A stretch of DNA of 64,000 nt, from NCBI GenBank assembly GCA_028872955.1, contig JAGWNX010000007.1, forward strand, positions 1-64,000, given 5' to 3'. The stretch comes from Acidobacteriota bacterium. Lineage in GTDB: Bacteria; Acidobacteriota; Terriglobia; Terriglobales; Acidobacteriaceae. The position numbers and the translations under genes were made by a program. The notes under the pieces were generated by a model that worked only from the letters and a program-made list of their open reading frames with translations, made no database searches and had not been told where the DNA came from. Each line of letters starts with the position of its first letter. The stretch's first letter is position 1. Positions 27,003 to 35,721 of this stretch are shown here, in pieces.

Positions 27003-27884
27003 CTACCTGGCTGGCAGAAAGCCCTGCTGCCCCAGCCAGTCGGCGAAGCGGTCAATCCAGTGGTCGGTCGGCAGGCCCTGATGCTTCATGCCAAAGCCGT
27101 GGCCTCCCTTGGCGTACAGATGCAGTTCGGCGGTCTTGTGCGCAGCCAGCCACTGTGAGTACAGCGCGACGCTCTGCGGGGCCAGCCCGAGTGAGTCGTC
27201 GCTGGCCGCGGCCACAAACAGCGGCGGAGCGTCCGCGGGCACGGCCGCTTCATGCAGAGGATGACCGGGATAGATCGGTGCGACAAACGCTGGACGGCTG
27301 GCCGCCGTGTAGTGATAGCCGACCTCGGTGGTGATGGCTCCGCCAGCCGAGAAGCCCATGATGCCTACCCGCTCCGGCTGGATGCCCCACTCTGCGGCGT
27401 GCTGCTTCACATAGGTCACGGCGCCAAGCGCATCGGCGACGGCAAGTGGCTCCACCTCCGCGACGCGCTGCATAAACCGCGGGTGATCCTTGTACAGCTC
27501 CACGAACTCGGTGGTGGCGTCCGTGCCGGTATGCATCAGGTGATACTTCAGCACAAAGGCCGTAACGCCGCGCGCGTTCAGGTACCTGGCGACATCGACT
27601 CCCTCGCTGGTGATGGAGAGCGCCATGTATCCGCCGCCCGGGCAGATGACCACGGCCGTACCGTTGCGCTGGCTGGCCGGCGGCGCGTAGACCGTCAGGC
27701 TCGGCTGCGTCACATTGCTCACCACCTCCGTGTTCCATGCCTTGGAGAAGTAGTGCAGCTCAGGGTAAGCAGGTGCCTGGTCGGCAGGTGCCAGCGGAAT
27801 AACCTGCTGGGCGGGCGCGAACGGCGAGGTGGCAGCGGCAAGCAGCGTGAGGACGCAGAGTGTGGCGCGAAAGAAGGTGTGCAT
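27003..27884 (-). CDS. exported alpha/beta-hydrolase (esterase/acetylxylan-esterase-like)
   Basis: A 293-aa alpha/beta-hydrolase with a signal peptide (VLTLLAAATSPFAPAQ). The oxyanion strand VVICPGGGYMALS, nucleophile elbow GFSAGGA, Asp (AAASDDSLGL) and His (YAKGGHGFGM) are in order, matching the BD-FAE/endo-xylanase-associated esterase type. It likely removes acyl groups from polysaccharides in the periplasm or outside. Its start lies 12 nt after the uvrA stop, so it may ride on that transcript. Confidence 0.82.
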   Translation of the reverse strand: MHTFFRATLCVLTLLAAATSPFAPAQQVIPLAPADQAPAYPELHYFSKAWNTEVVSNVTQPSLTVYAPPASQRNGTAVVICPGGGYMALSITSEGVDVARYLNARGVTAFVLKYHLMHTGTDATTEFVELYKDHPRFMQRVAEVEPLAVADALGAVTYVKQHAAEWGIQPERVGIMGFSAGGAITTEVGYHYTAASRPAFVAPIYPGHPLHEAAVPADAPPLFVAAASDDSLGLAPQSVALYSQWLAAHKTAELHLYAKGGHGFGMKHQGLPTDHWIDRFADWLGQQGFLPAR

Positions 27885-27896
27885 GGCGGAAGGAGT

Positions 27897-30893
27897 CTAG
27901 CAGAGCGCGGGTTGTGCCTGCGTCCCGCGAGTCTCCAGCACCGGCGCCAGCCACTGCCCGGTAATGCTGGCCGGGTTGGCGGCGATCTCCTCCGGCGTAC
28001 CGACCGCAACCACCTCGCCACCGCCAGAACCACCCTCCGGGCCCATGTCGATCACCCAGTCGGCAGACTTGATGACGTCGAGGTTGTGCTCAATCACCAG
28101 CAGCGACCCGCCGCCATCCAGCAGCCTGCGGAAGGCCGCCAGCAGCTTCTGCACATCGTCAAAGTGCAGGCCGGTCGTGGGCTCGTCCAGGATGTAGAGC
28201 GTCCGGCTGCGCATACGCGCGGCGGTCTGGCTGGCTGTGTCGCCACGGGTGGAGGAGTTGCGTACCGTGGCCAGATGACTGGCCAGCTTGACGCGCTGCG
28301 CCTCGCCGCCAGAGAGCGTAGTGGCCGACTGGCCCAGCCGCACATAGCTCAGCCCCACCTCGTCCAGCACCTGCAGCTTGTCCACAATCTTAGGATGTCC
28401 GGCAAAGTAGCTCATCCCCTCCTTGACGGTCATGTTCAACACGTCGTGGATGGTGCGGTTCTTGTACTTGATCTCCAGCAGCGACGGTTTGTAACGTGTT
28501 CCGTTGCACTCTTCGCAGGGCAGCTCGACGTCGGCCAGGAACTGCATCTCCACCGTCACCGTGCCATCCCCTTCGCACACGTCGCAGCGACCGCCCGGCA
28601 CGTTGAAGGAGAAGTGGCCCGGCCCAAAGCCGCGACGCTTGGCATCGGGCTGCGAGGCAAACAGGACGCGGATATCGTCAAAGGCCTTGATGTAGGTGAC
28701 CGGGTTGGAACGTGGCGTGCGACCGATCGGGGACTGATCGACCAACACCACATCGTTCAGATATTGCGTGCCGGTCAACTCGCGAAACAGGTTCGATGGA
28801 TCGCCGCCCTCAGTCTGGCCCAGCGCCTGCATCAGGGCGCGATACAGCACCTGGTGCACCAGCGTGGACTTGCCCGAGCCCGAGACTCCGGTGATGCAGC
28901 ACAGCAGCCCCAGCGGAATTTCGACGTCCACGCCGCGCAGATTATGCACCCGTGCTCCGGTCAAGGTAATGCGTTCGCGGCCGGGCTCGCGCCGATGACG
29001 CGGCACCGGAATGGTGGCTCGGCCAGAGAGATAGCGGCCCGTGATGGAGGCCGGGTTCACGGTAATCTCCGGCACGGTGCCGGCGGCAAGCAGTTGACCG
29101 CCCAGCTCGCCCGCACCCGGCCCCAGGTCCAGCAGGTAATCTGCGGCGCGAATGACGTCAGGGTCGTGCTCCACCACCAGAATGGTGTTGCCCAGGTCGC
29201 GCAGATCCTGCATGATGCGGATCAACTTCGCCGTATCGCGCGTGTGCAGACCGATGGAGGGCTCGTCCAGCACATAGAGCGCGCCCACCAGCCGCGAGCC
29301 TAGCGACGTCGCCAGCTGAATGCGCTGCGACTCGCCGCCCGAGAGCGTAGAGCTGAGGCGATCGAGCGTCAGGTAGTCCAGCCCCACCTGGTGCAAAAAG
29401 TGCAGCCGCTGACGCACCTCCTCCAGCACCTTGCCGGCCACCTCAGCCTGCGCAGGCGAGAGGTCCAGGCTGTCAAAGAACTGGTTGGCGGCAGCGATGG
29501 TCAGGGCGCTGGTCTCGCAGATGTTCCGGTTGTTGATCAACACGGCGCGAGCCTCTGCGCGCAGCCGCTGACCACGACACTCCGGGCACACGGCGTAGCC
29601 GCGATACTTGGAGAGGAAGACGCGCACATGCAGCTTGTACTTTTTGCGCTCCAGCGCTGCAAAGAAGCCGCGAATGCCTGGAAAGCTGCCGCTGCCATCT
29701 TCGATCAGTCGCTGCTGCTCCGGCGTCAGATCGTACCAGGGCACATCGGTCGGGATGCCGGCAGCCTTGGCCGCGCGCAACATCTCGGTGTGGTGCGGGC
29801 GATACTTCGGCGTCGTCCACGGGGCCACCACGCCTTGCGCCAGCGTGCGGGAGCGGTCCGGAATGATGAGGTTCGGGTCAAAGTCGATCGTATTGCCGAA
29901 GCCCTGGCACCGCGGGCACGCGCCAAAGGGATTGTTGAACGAGAACAGCCGAGGCTCCGGCTCCCGATACGCGCGATGGCAGCCCGTGCACTCAAACGCA
30001 GCAGAGAAGCGTAAGCGCTGTGGCAACTCCTCGGCGTCGCGCGGCACAGTCAGGAACTGGATCTCCGCAGACTCACGATATCCGGTCTCAATGGCATCGA
30101 CCAGGCGAGAGCGAACCTCTGGCGACAGCGCGACGCGGTCGATCAGCACGAAGATCGGCTGCGTGAAGTCCAGCTCCAGCAGTGACTCCGGCGTGGAGAA
30201 CTCGACCAGGCGACCCGGGGCCTCCGCGCCGTCGCGTGGCTGAAACAAGCGGTTGTAGCCACGTCGCCGCAGCTCGCCCAGGCGCTCCTTCAGCGACTCC
30301 GTCAGGTCAAAGACGGGCGCCGCCGCCTTGGCGGTCTTCTTAGCAGCAACCTTCTTCGGCTTCGGCGCGGGCTCATCTGCCGCAGAGGCAGCAGCCTGCA
30401 TCGGCTCCAGCTTCACCTCAGCGCGCACAATCGGGAACAGCGCGTAGACCCGCGTAGACTCCGGCAGCGCCAGCAGCGCGGCGATGATCTCGTCCACCGT
30501 GTCACGCTTCACCACGCCGCCACAGTGCAGGCAGGTGACCGTGCCGCAGCGCGCGTACAGCAGGCGCAGGTAGTCGTAGATCTCGGTCGCGGTCGCTACC
30601 GTGGAGCGCGGATTACGCGTCTGGTTCTTCTGCTTGATGGCAATGGCCGGGGCCAGGCCATCGATGTGATCCACGTCGGGCTTCTCGATGCGCTCCAGAA
30701 ACTGCCGCGCATAGGCCGAGAGCGACTCCACATAGCGGCGCTGGCCTTCGGCATAGACCGTATCGAACGCGAGCGACGACTTGCCGGAACCCGACACGCC
30801 GGAGACCACCGTAAGCGTGTTGTGCGGGATATCGACGTCCACGCCCTTCAGATTGTGCGTGCGCGCGCCGCGAATTGTGATCTGGTCTGGCAT
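27897..30893 (-). CDS. uvrA: excinuclease ABC subunit A
   Basis: A 998-aa UvrA, the damage-recognition ATPase of nucleotide excision repair. Both ABC modules are complete: Walker A GVSGSGKSSLAF and GVSGSGKSTL, signatures LSGGESQRI and LSGGEAQRV, Walker B YVLDEPSIGL and YILDEPTTGL. Zn-finger Cys pairs are CTGC..CPRC and CDVC..CEEC. Two insertions stand out: a Lys/Ala/Pro-rich stretch near 170-200 (APKPKKVAAKKTAKAAAP) and a short polar insert between the second signature and Walker B. It follows ileS and lspA with gaps of 18 nt or less. Confidence 0.96.
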   Translation of the reverse strand: MPDQITIRGARTHNLKGVDVDIPHNTLTVVSGVSGSGKSSLAFDTVYAEGQRRYVESLSAYARQFLERIEKPDVDHIDGLAPAIAIKQKNQTRNPRSTVATATEIYDYLRLLYARCGTVTCLHCGGVVKRDTVDEIIAALLALPESTRVYALFPIVRAEVKLEPMQAAASAADEPAPKPKKVAAKKTAKAAAPVFDLTESLKERLGELRRRGYNRLFQPRDGAEAPGRLVEFSTPESLLELDFTQPIFVLIDRVALSPEVRSRLVDAIETGYRESAEIQFLTVPRDAEELPQRLRFSAAFECTGCHRAYREPEPRLFSFNNPFGACPRCQGFGNTIDFDPNLIIPDRSRTLAQGVVAPWTTPKYRPHHTEMLRAAKAAGIPTDVPWYDLTPEQQRLIEDGSGSFPGIRGFFAALERKKYKLHVRVFLSKYRGYAVCPECRGQRLRAEARAVLINNRNICETSALTIAAANQFFDSLDLSPAQAEVAGKVLEEVRQRLHFLHQVGLDYLTLDRLSSTLSGGESQRIQLATSLGSRLVGALYVLDEPSIGLHTRDTAKLIRIMQDLRDLGNTILVVEHDPDVIRAADYLLDLGPGAGELGGQLLAAGTVPEITVNPASITGRYLSGRATIPVPRHRREPGRERITLTGARVHNLRGVDVEIPLGLLCCITGVSGSGKSTLVHQVLYRALMQALGQTEGGDPSNLFRELTGTQYLNDVVLVDQSPIGRTPRSNPVTYIKAFDDIRVLFASQPDAKRRGFGPGHFSFNVPGGRCDVCEGDGTVTVEMQFLADVELPCEECNGTRYKPSLLEIKYKNRTIHDVLNMTVKEGMSYFAGHPKIVDKLQVLDEVGLSYVRLGQSATTLSGGEAQRVKLASHLATVRNSSTRGDTASQTAARMRSRTLYILDEPTTGLHFDDVQKLLAAFRRLLDGGGSLLVIEHNLDVIKSADWVIDMGPEGGSGGGEVVAVGTPEEIAANPASITGQWLAPVLETRGTQAQPALC

Positions 30894-30911
30894 AGAAGAT
30901 GAGATGACGCG

Positions 30912-31403
30912 TCAGGCCTCGCGTTGCGGACGAAAGATCTCAAGAAACAGCAACGCCGCGCCTATGCAGATGCAGGAGTCGGCGATGTTGAAGTCTGGCC
31001 AGTGATAGTGAACGATGTGAACTTCAAGGAAGTCGATGACGTGGTGAAAGCGGATGCGGTCGTACAGGTTGCCGATGGCTCCGCCCAGGATGAGCGCGAA
31101 TGCGACCGAACCCATGGAGAAGGTGCGCCCTGTGCGCCACAACAGCACCAGGACCAACGCCACGGCCAGCAGAGAGAAGGCCACCAGACCGTTGCGAACC
31201 GCAAGTGGCGACATATCCTCAAACAGCGAGAACGCCGCGCCGGTGTTGAGCACGTGCGTAATGCGAAAGACGTGCGGGATGATGGTGATGGGCTCAGCCG
31301 GGTCAACGTGCTTGACGATCCAGAGCTTGCTCAGGCGATCCAATACCACGGCCAGCACGGCCAGCAACAACAGGTAGGGGCGTGCGTCGCGACGCGTCGT
31401 CAT
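30912..31403 (-). CDS. lspA: lipoprotein signal peptidase (signal peptidase II)
   Basis: A 163-aa inner-membrane aspartyl protease that cleaves signal peptides of diacylated prolipoproteins. Four hydrophobic helices and the catalytic Asp motifs GAIGNLYDRIRFHHVIDFL and FNIADSCICIG are present. The ATG at 31403 overlaps the ileS TGA by one base (ATGA), so the two are translationally coupled, an arrangement found in many bacteria. The longer open frame upstream lies in ileS. Confidence 0.95.
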   Translation of the reverse strand: MTTRRDARPYLLLLAVLAVVLDRLSKLWIVKHVDPAEPITIIPHVFRITHVLNTGAAFSLFEDMSPLAVRNGLVAFSLLAVALVLVLLWRTGRTFSMGSVAFALILGGAIGNLYDRIRFHHVIDFLEVHIVHYHWPDFNIADSCICIGAALLFLEIFRPQREA

Positions 31404-34336
31404 CAGGCCTGGGCCTCCTGCGTGTAGTAGCCGATGGCTTCCAGAGCGTCGGTGCAGCGCGCGCATACGGTGTTGCCTGCGGCGTCCTGCCGCGTGTCGG
31501 TGGTGTAGCGCCAGCAGCGCTCGCACTTGGTGCCATCGGCCACCTGTGCGGCGAAGGCCGGCACTCCGGGCTCAGCCGTGGCGGTGCCCGGATGCAACTC
31601 AACCTGCGAGACTCCGTACAGCTCAGCCAGTGCCGATTCGTGGCGCTGCAGCAGGCGCATCCACTCCGCGGTCTCCGGGGTCGTCTCACGCACCACGACC
31701 TTCGCCTCCAGGCCCTTGCCGATCGTCTTCTGTTGGCGCAACGTCTCCAACTCCGCCAGTGCACTGGCGCGCGAGGCGAGCACCTGCTCCCAGTCCTTGC
31801 GGATCTGCGCCGCCTCTGCGGTGATAACCGCGCCAAGATCCGGGAACAGCGCCAGGTGCACGCTGGACTCGCGTCCCTCCACCTTCGGCAGCAGCTCCCA
31901 CACCTCGTCTGCGGTAAAGCTCAGGATCGGCGCAATCAGCCGGGTCAGAGCTTCGACGATGTGCCACAACGCGGTCTGCGCGCTGCGCCGCGCCGGGGCG
32001 TTGGGGGCAAAGGTGTACAGGCGATCCTTCAGCACGTCCAGATACAGCGCGCTCAGGTCGGTGTTTACAAACTCATTCAGCGTGTGGTATGCGCGGTGGA
32101 ACTCAAACTCGTCATACGCCTTGCGGATGCGGTCGTTCACCTCGGCCAGCCGCGCCAGGATGTACTGGTCCAGAGGCTCCATCGCGGCAAAGGCCACGGC
32201 GTGCGCGGCGGGGGTAAAGTCATGCAGGTTGCCCAGCAGAAAGCGCAGCGTGTTGCGCAGCTTGCGGTAGTTCTCGCTCACGCGCTGCATCAGGTTCTCG
32301 CTGGCGGCCACATCCTCGCGGAAGTCCACCGAGGCGACCCACAGACGCACAATCTCGCCGCCCAGGCGGTTGGCGATATCCACCGGATCGACGCCGTTGC
32401 CCAGTGACTTGGAGAAGGCGCGCCCCTGCTCGTCCAGCGTCCAGCCGGAGGTGGCAACCATGCGGTACGGCGCAGTCTCACGCAGCGCCACAGAGGCCAG
32501 CAGCGAGGAGTGGAACCAGCCGCGATGCTGGTCGCCGCCCTCGGTGTACAGGTCGGCCGGGAAGTGCAGCTCGGGCTCCGTCTCCAGCACGGCATGCCAC
32601 GACGCGCCGGACTCAAACCACACGTCCAGAATGTCCATCTCCTTACGGAACTCCGTCGAGCCGCAGCCGCAGGCCGTGCCGGCTGGCAGCAGCGTGGCCA
32701 CATCGTGCGCGTACCAGGCGTCTGCGCCCTCGCTGCGGAAGCGCTCCACAATCGCACGATGCAGTGCCGCATCGTTCAGCGGCTCATGGCACCGCTCGCA
32801 CAGAAAGACCGCGATCGGCACACCCCAGATGCGCTGGCGCGAGATGCACCAGTCCGGGCGGTTGGCGATCATGTTGGAGATGCGCTCCTCGCCCCACGCC
32901 GGGTCCCACTTCACATGGCGAATCGCATCCAGTGCCTGCTGTCGATGGGTCGTCTGGCTGCCGTCCGGCAGCGTTACCGGCGTCTCCATGCGGATGAACC
33001 ACTGTTCGGTCGCACGCACGATGACGGGGTTGTGGCAACGCCAGCAGTGCGGGTAGCTATGCTCAAACTCCGTCGCGCTCAGCAGTGCGCCCTTCTCGCG
33101 CAGCAGCTCAATCACCACCGGGTTGGACTTGAAGACCGTCAGGCCGTCGTAGGCTTGCGGCGTATCGTTGCCGCCGTGCAGACCGGTGTTGCGCTGGCGT
33201 CCGGCGTTGTCCACATACTGCACCTCATCCAGGTTGTAGCGCTTGCCGGTGGCAAAGTCGTCCACGCCATGGGCTGGCGCGGTGTGGACTGCGCCGGTAC
33301 CCTGATCGGCCGTGACGTAGGTGGCCGTAACGCCGAGCACCTCACGCTCCAGGAAGGGATGCTGGAAGGTGACACACTCGAGCTTGCTGCCGGGGAACAG
33401 GGCCAGGATATCGGCCTGCGACGCAGGCTCGGCCGGGTTGGCCGCACTCATCAGCCTGCAGTGTGCGATCACGCTGGAGAGCAGCGCCTGCGCCACCACG
33501 TAGACTCCGCTCGCCGTGGCAAGCGCGACGTACTCCATCTCCGGGTGAAAGGCTACCGCCAAGGAGGCGGGCAGCGTCCACGGAGTCGTGGTCCAGATGA
33601 CCGTGTAGACGTCCTGTCTGCCCTGCAGCTCGCTGGCAACTCCGGCGGCGTCGCTGGTGAGCCGGTACCGCACATACACGCTGGGCGAGGTGTGCTGTTC
33701 GTACTCCACCTCAGCCTCGGCCAGCGCGGTGCGGTCGTGGATGCACCAGTACACCGGCTTCAGGCCTTTGTATACGAAGCCCTTCTCGAAGAAACTGTAA
33801 AACGTCTCGAGGATCGCCGCCTCGTAGGGGAACGACATCGTCAGGTAAGGGTTGCTCCAGCGGCCGAAGACGCCGATGCGCTCAAACTGGCTGCGCTGCA
33901 GGTCCACATACTTCTGCGCATACTCGCGGCAGGCCTTGCGGACGGCAAGCGGGTCCATCTCCAGCTTCTTGCGGCCAAGCTGCTCGTCCACCTTGATCTC
34001 GATGGGCAGACCATGACAGTCCCATCCGGGGACGAACGGCGCGTTGTAGCCGGCCATGGTGCGCGTCTTCACCACAAAGTCCTTGATGCACTTGTTCAGC
34101 GCATGCCCCAGGTGGATGGCCCCGTTGGCGTAGGGCGGGCCATCATGCAGGATGTACTCCGGCTGGCCGGCGCGCGCCGCGCGAATCTGCCCGTAAAGCT
34201 CCTGCTGCTGCCACTTGGCCAGCCGCAGCGGCTCATTGGTGGGCAGGTTCGCCTTCATGGCAAAGGCAGTCTGGGGCAGGTTCAGGGTGTTCTTCAAAGG
34301 CTTCTGCGATGGGTTCTGCTGGGCGACTTCGGACAT
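31403..34336 (-). CDS. ileS: isoleucyl-tRNA synthetase
   Basis: A 977-aa class I synthetase. The HIGH motif appears as IHLGHALNK, the editing domain is present (TTTPWTLPASLA, YVTADQGTGAVHTAPAHG), and the C-terminal zinc finger is intact (KCERCWRY..CARC). The KMSKS loop reads AFSKS (GRAFSKSLGNGVDP), so the first Lys is lost and the second kept. The gene heads the ileS-lspA-uvrA-esterase operon. A TACAAT box lies about 55 bp upstream of the start. Confidence 0.96.
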   Translation of the reverse strand: MSEVAQQNPSQKPLKNTLNLPQTAFAMKANLPTNEPLRLAKWQQQELYGQIRAARAGQPEYILHDGPPYANGAIHLGHALNKCIKDFVVKTRTMAGYNAPFVPGWDCHGLPIEIKVDEQLGRKKLEMDPLAVRKACREYAQKYVDLQRSQFERIGVFGRWSNPYLTMSFPYEAAILETFYSFFEKGFVYKGLKPVYWCIHDRTALAEAEVEYEQHTSPSVYVRYRLTSDAAGVASELQGRQDVYTVIWTTTPWTLPASLAVAFHPEMEYVALATASGVYVVAQALLSSVIAHCRLMSAANPAEPASQADILALFPGSKLECVTFQHPFLEREVLGVTATYVTADQGTGAVHTAPAHGVDDFATGKRYNLDEVQYVDNAGRQRNTGLHGGNDTPQAYDGLTVFKSNPVVIELLREKGALLSATEFEHSYPHCWRCHNPVIVRATEQWFIRMETPVTLPDGSQTTHRQQALDAIRHVKWDPAWGEERISNMIANRPDWCISRQRIWGVPIAVFLCERCHEPLNDAALHRAIVERFRSEGADAWYAHDVATLLPAGTACGCGSTEFRKEMDILDVWFESGASWHAVLETEPELHFPADLYTEGGDQHRGWFHSSLLASVALRETAPYRMVATSGWTLDEQGRAFSKSLGNGVDPVDIANRLGGEIVRLWVASVDFREDVAASENLMQRVSENYRKLRNTLRFLLGNLHDFTPAAHAVAFAAMEPLDQYILARLAEVNDRIRKAYDEFEFHRAYHTLNEFVNTDLSALYLDVLKDRLYTFAPNAPARRSAQTALWHIVEALTRLIAPILSFTADEVWELLPKVEGRESSVHLALFPDLGAVITAEAAQIRKDWEQVLASRASALAELETLRQQKTIGKGLEAKVVVRETTPETAEWMRLLQRHESALAELYGVSQVELHPGTATAEPGVPAFAAQVADGTKCERCWRYTTDTRQDAAGNTVCARCTDALEAIGYYTQEAQA

Positions 34337-34390
34337 TCGTTCCTCAAGACAATTCAGTCAGGGCTGCAGCGACATTGGCGCCAAATCCTT

Positions 34391-34396
34391 ATTGTA
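34391..34396 (-). promoter_or_regulatory. possible -10 box for ileS
   Basis: TACAAT on the minus strand, about 55 bp before the ileS ATG. A clear -35 hexamer was not seen at standard spacing. Confidence 0.35.
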
Positions 34397-34500
34397 TCCG
34401 TTGACACGATGAAAAGATTGCGCCCCGCAGCGGATACCTTGTGCGAAATGGCGCGTCTTACACCGTAAGCAAAACTGGGCGCGTGCATCGACTTTGTTAG

Positions 34501-34506
34501 TAAAAT
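34501..34506 (+). promoter_or_regulatory. possible -10 box for tonB leader
   Basis: TAAAAT on the plus strand. The predicted start point 6-7 nt downstream falls at 34512-34513, exactly where the left arm of the long closing helix begins. No good -35 seen. Confidence 0.4.
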
Positions 34507-34511
34507 GCGGA

Positions 34512-34649
34512 GACGGAGCCACAGGCCGCGCCCGTCAGTTTCCTGGAGTCCGGCAGCAGACCGGATACGTAGTTAATGCTGTACGAGGTGCGCAAGCGAC
34601 AGGGAGAGGCAAGACGATCCGCGACCGGATAGCCGGCCGTGGCGTCGTC
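34512..34649 (+). ncRNA. candidate structured 5' leader RNA upstream of tonB
   Basis: Hand-found helices on the plus strand. The closing stem pairs 34512-34527 with 34635-34649: 14 pairs including one G-U, with one A-G mismatch and one bulged A. Inside lie TCCGG/CCGGA (34549-34553 with 34561-34565), CTGTaCG/CGACAG (34579-34585 with 34597-34602) and ATCC/GGAT (34617-34620 with 34627-34630). The right arm ends 14 nt before the tonB ATG, so the closing stem could affect ribosome access. I could not match it to a riboswitch class I know. No covariation evidence is available. Confidence 0.4.
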
Positions 34650-34663
34650 AGGGCGAAGCATAT

Positions 34664-35629
34664 ATGGGGAATTCCTTACTGACACCACCGGAGCTCGACG
34701 AGTCCCGCCAGGCGCCTGTGCTGCGCGGCGGCGACGCACCCCGGCTGACAGAGACCCGCGAAGAAAACGTATTTGAGTCGCTGTGGAACAGCCTGCGGGA
34801 TGTCTTCTTTCCGCCGAAGCTGCCGCCCCTGGTGCTGGAATCCAAGCCAATTGCGGTTGTCGATCGCATGGCGGTCAAGCGCGACCCCAAATCGACTGCG
34901 ATCGCCGTCGTGCTACACGTGCTGGTCATCCTGCTCATCGGCTGGATGCTGGCGAGCCACATCTCCATGGGGACAAAGACCGTAACCACGCTCGTGCCCG
35001 TGGACATCAAGATTCCGCCGATGGCACCCGTCAAGTCGCAGTCGATGGGCGGCGGCGGCGGCCAGCGCGGCCCCACTCCGGTCACCAAGGGCTCGCCACC
35101 GAAGTTCGCAGATACGCAGATCGTTCCACCCAAGGCTCCGCCACTGCAGGAGCCCAAGATCAAGATCGAGCCAACGGTCGAGGTGCAGAAAGACATCAAG
35201 ATGCAGAGCAATCTGCCCAACTTTGGTGTGCCTAACTCGCCGCTGGTCGGCATGTCCATGGGCAACGGCAGCGGTACGGGGCTTGGCTCCGGCAACGGCA
35301 GTGGCATAGGCCCGGGCTCGGGCGGCAACATGGGCGGCGGACCTCGCCGCATCGGTGGCGGCGTCAGCGCGCCCCAGGTCATCTACTCCGTAGAACCTGA
35401 GTTCTCAGAAGAGGCCCGCAAGGCGAAGTTTGCCGGCAATGTGCTGGTCAATCTCTGGGTCGGCACAGATGGTCTTCCCAGTCACGTGCACGTCATTCGC
35501 GGCGTGGGCATGGGCCTGGATGAGAAGGCAGTCGAGGCGGTGAGGCAATATCGCTTCAAGCCCGCCATGGAGAACGGCAAGCCTGTACTGGTAGAGCTGA
35601 ACATCGAGGTCAACTTCCAGATCTTCTAG
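34664..35629 (+). CDS. TonB-family energy transducer
   Basis: A 321-aa protein with a long cytoplasmic N-terminus (about 85 residues, unusual for TonB), one transmembrane helix (IAVVLHVLVILLIGWMLA), a Pro/Lys- then Gly/Ser/Asn-rich periplasmic linker, and a C-terminal TonB domain with YSVEPEFSEEARKAKFAG, VLVNLWVGTDGLPSHVHV and AVEAVRQYRFKPAMENGKPV. It passes proton-motive-force energy from ExbB/D to outer-membrane receptors; exbB/D are not nearby. No clear Shine-Dalgarno precedes the ATG, but a highly structured leader does. Confidence 0.88.
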   Translation: MGNSLLTPPELDESRQAPVLRGGDAPRLTETREENVFESLWNSLRDVFFPPKLPPLVLESKPIAVVDRMAVKRDPKSTAIAVVLHVLVILLIGWMLASHISMGTKTVTTLVPVDIKIPPMAPVKSQSMGGGGGQRGPTPVTKGSPPKFADTQIVPPKAPPLQEPKIKIEPTVEVQKDIKMQSNLPNFGVPNSPLVGMSMGNGSGTGLGSGNGSGIGPGSGGNMGGGPRRIGGGVSAPQVIYSVEPEFSEEARKAKFAGNVLVNLWVGTDGLPSHVHVIRGVGMGLDEKAVEAVRQYRFKPAMENGKPVLVELNIEVNFQIF

Positions 35630-35645
35630 CAAGACTGCAAGCGAG

Positions 35646-35693
35646 AAGCGACACGGGGGACACTGTCTGATGGCAGTGTCCCCCGTGTCGCTT
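35646..35693. terminator. strong bidirectional terminator (20-bp stem)
   Basis: A perfect 20-bp inverted repeat (arms 35646-35665 and 35674-35693) around an 8-nt loop, between convergent tonB and the chemoreceptor gene. TTTCT follows the right arm. The arms are far longer than most terminators; the core CACGGGGGACACTG is a possible dispersed-repeat or protein-binding motif. Confidence 0.75.
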
Positions 35694-35721
35694 TCTACTG
35701 CGCGTGCATCCGGTCTTGCGG

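Larger units (their letters stand above)
34337..34663. other. 327-bp divergent intergenic region (ileS / tonB)
   Basis: Contains the start-side promoters of ileS (minus) and tonB (plus). The right two thirds hold the structured leader candidate annotated separately. The left part is relatively AT-rich with boxes TTGACA at 34401 and TACAAT (minus) at 34391-34396. No protein gene is supported. Confidence 0.45.
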
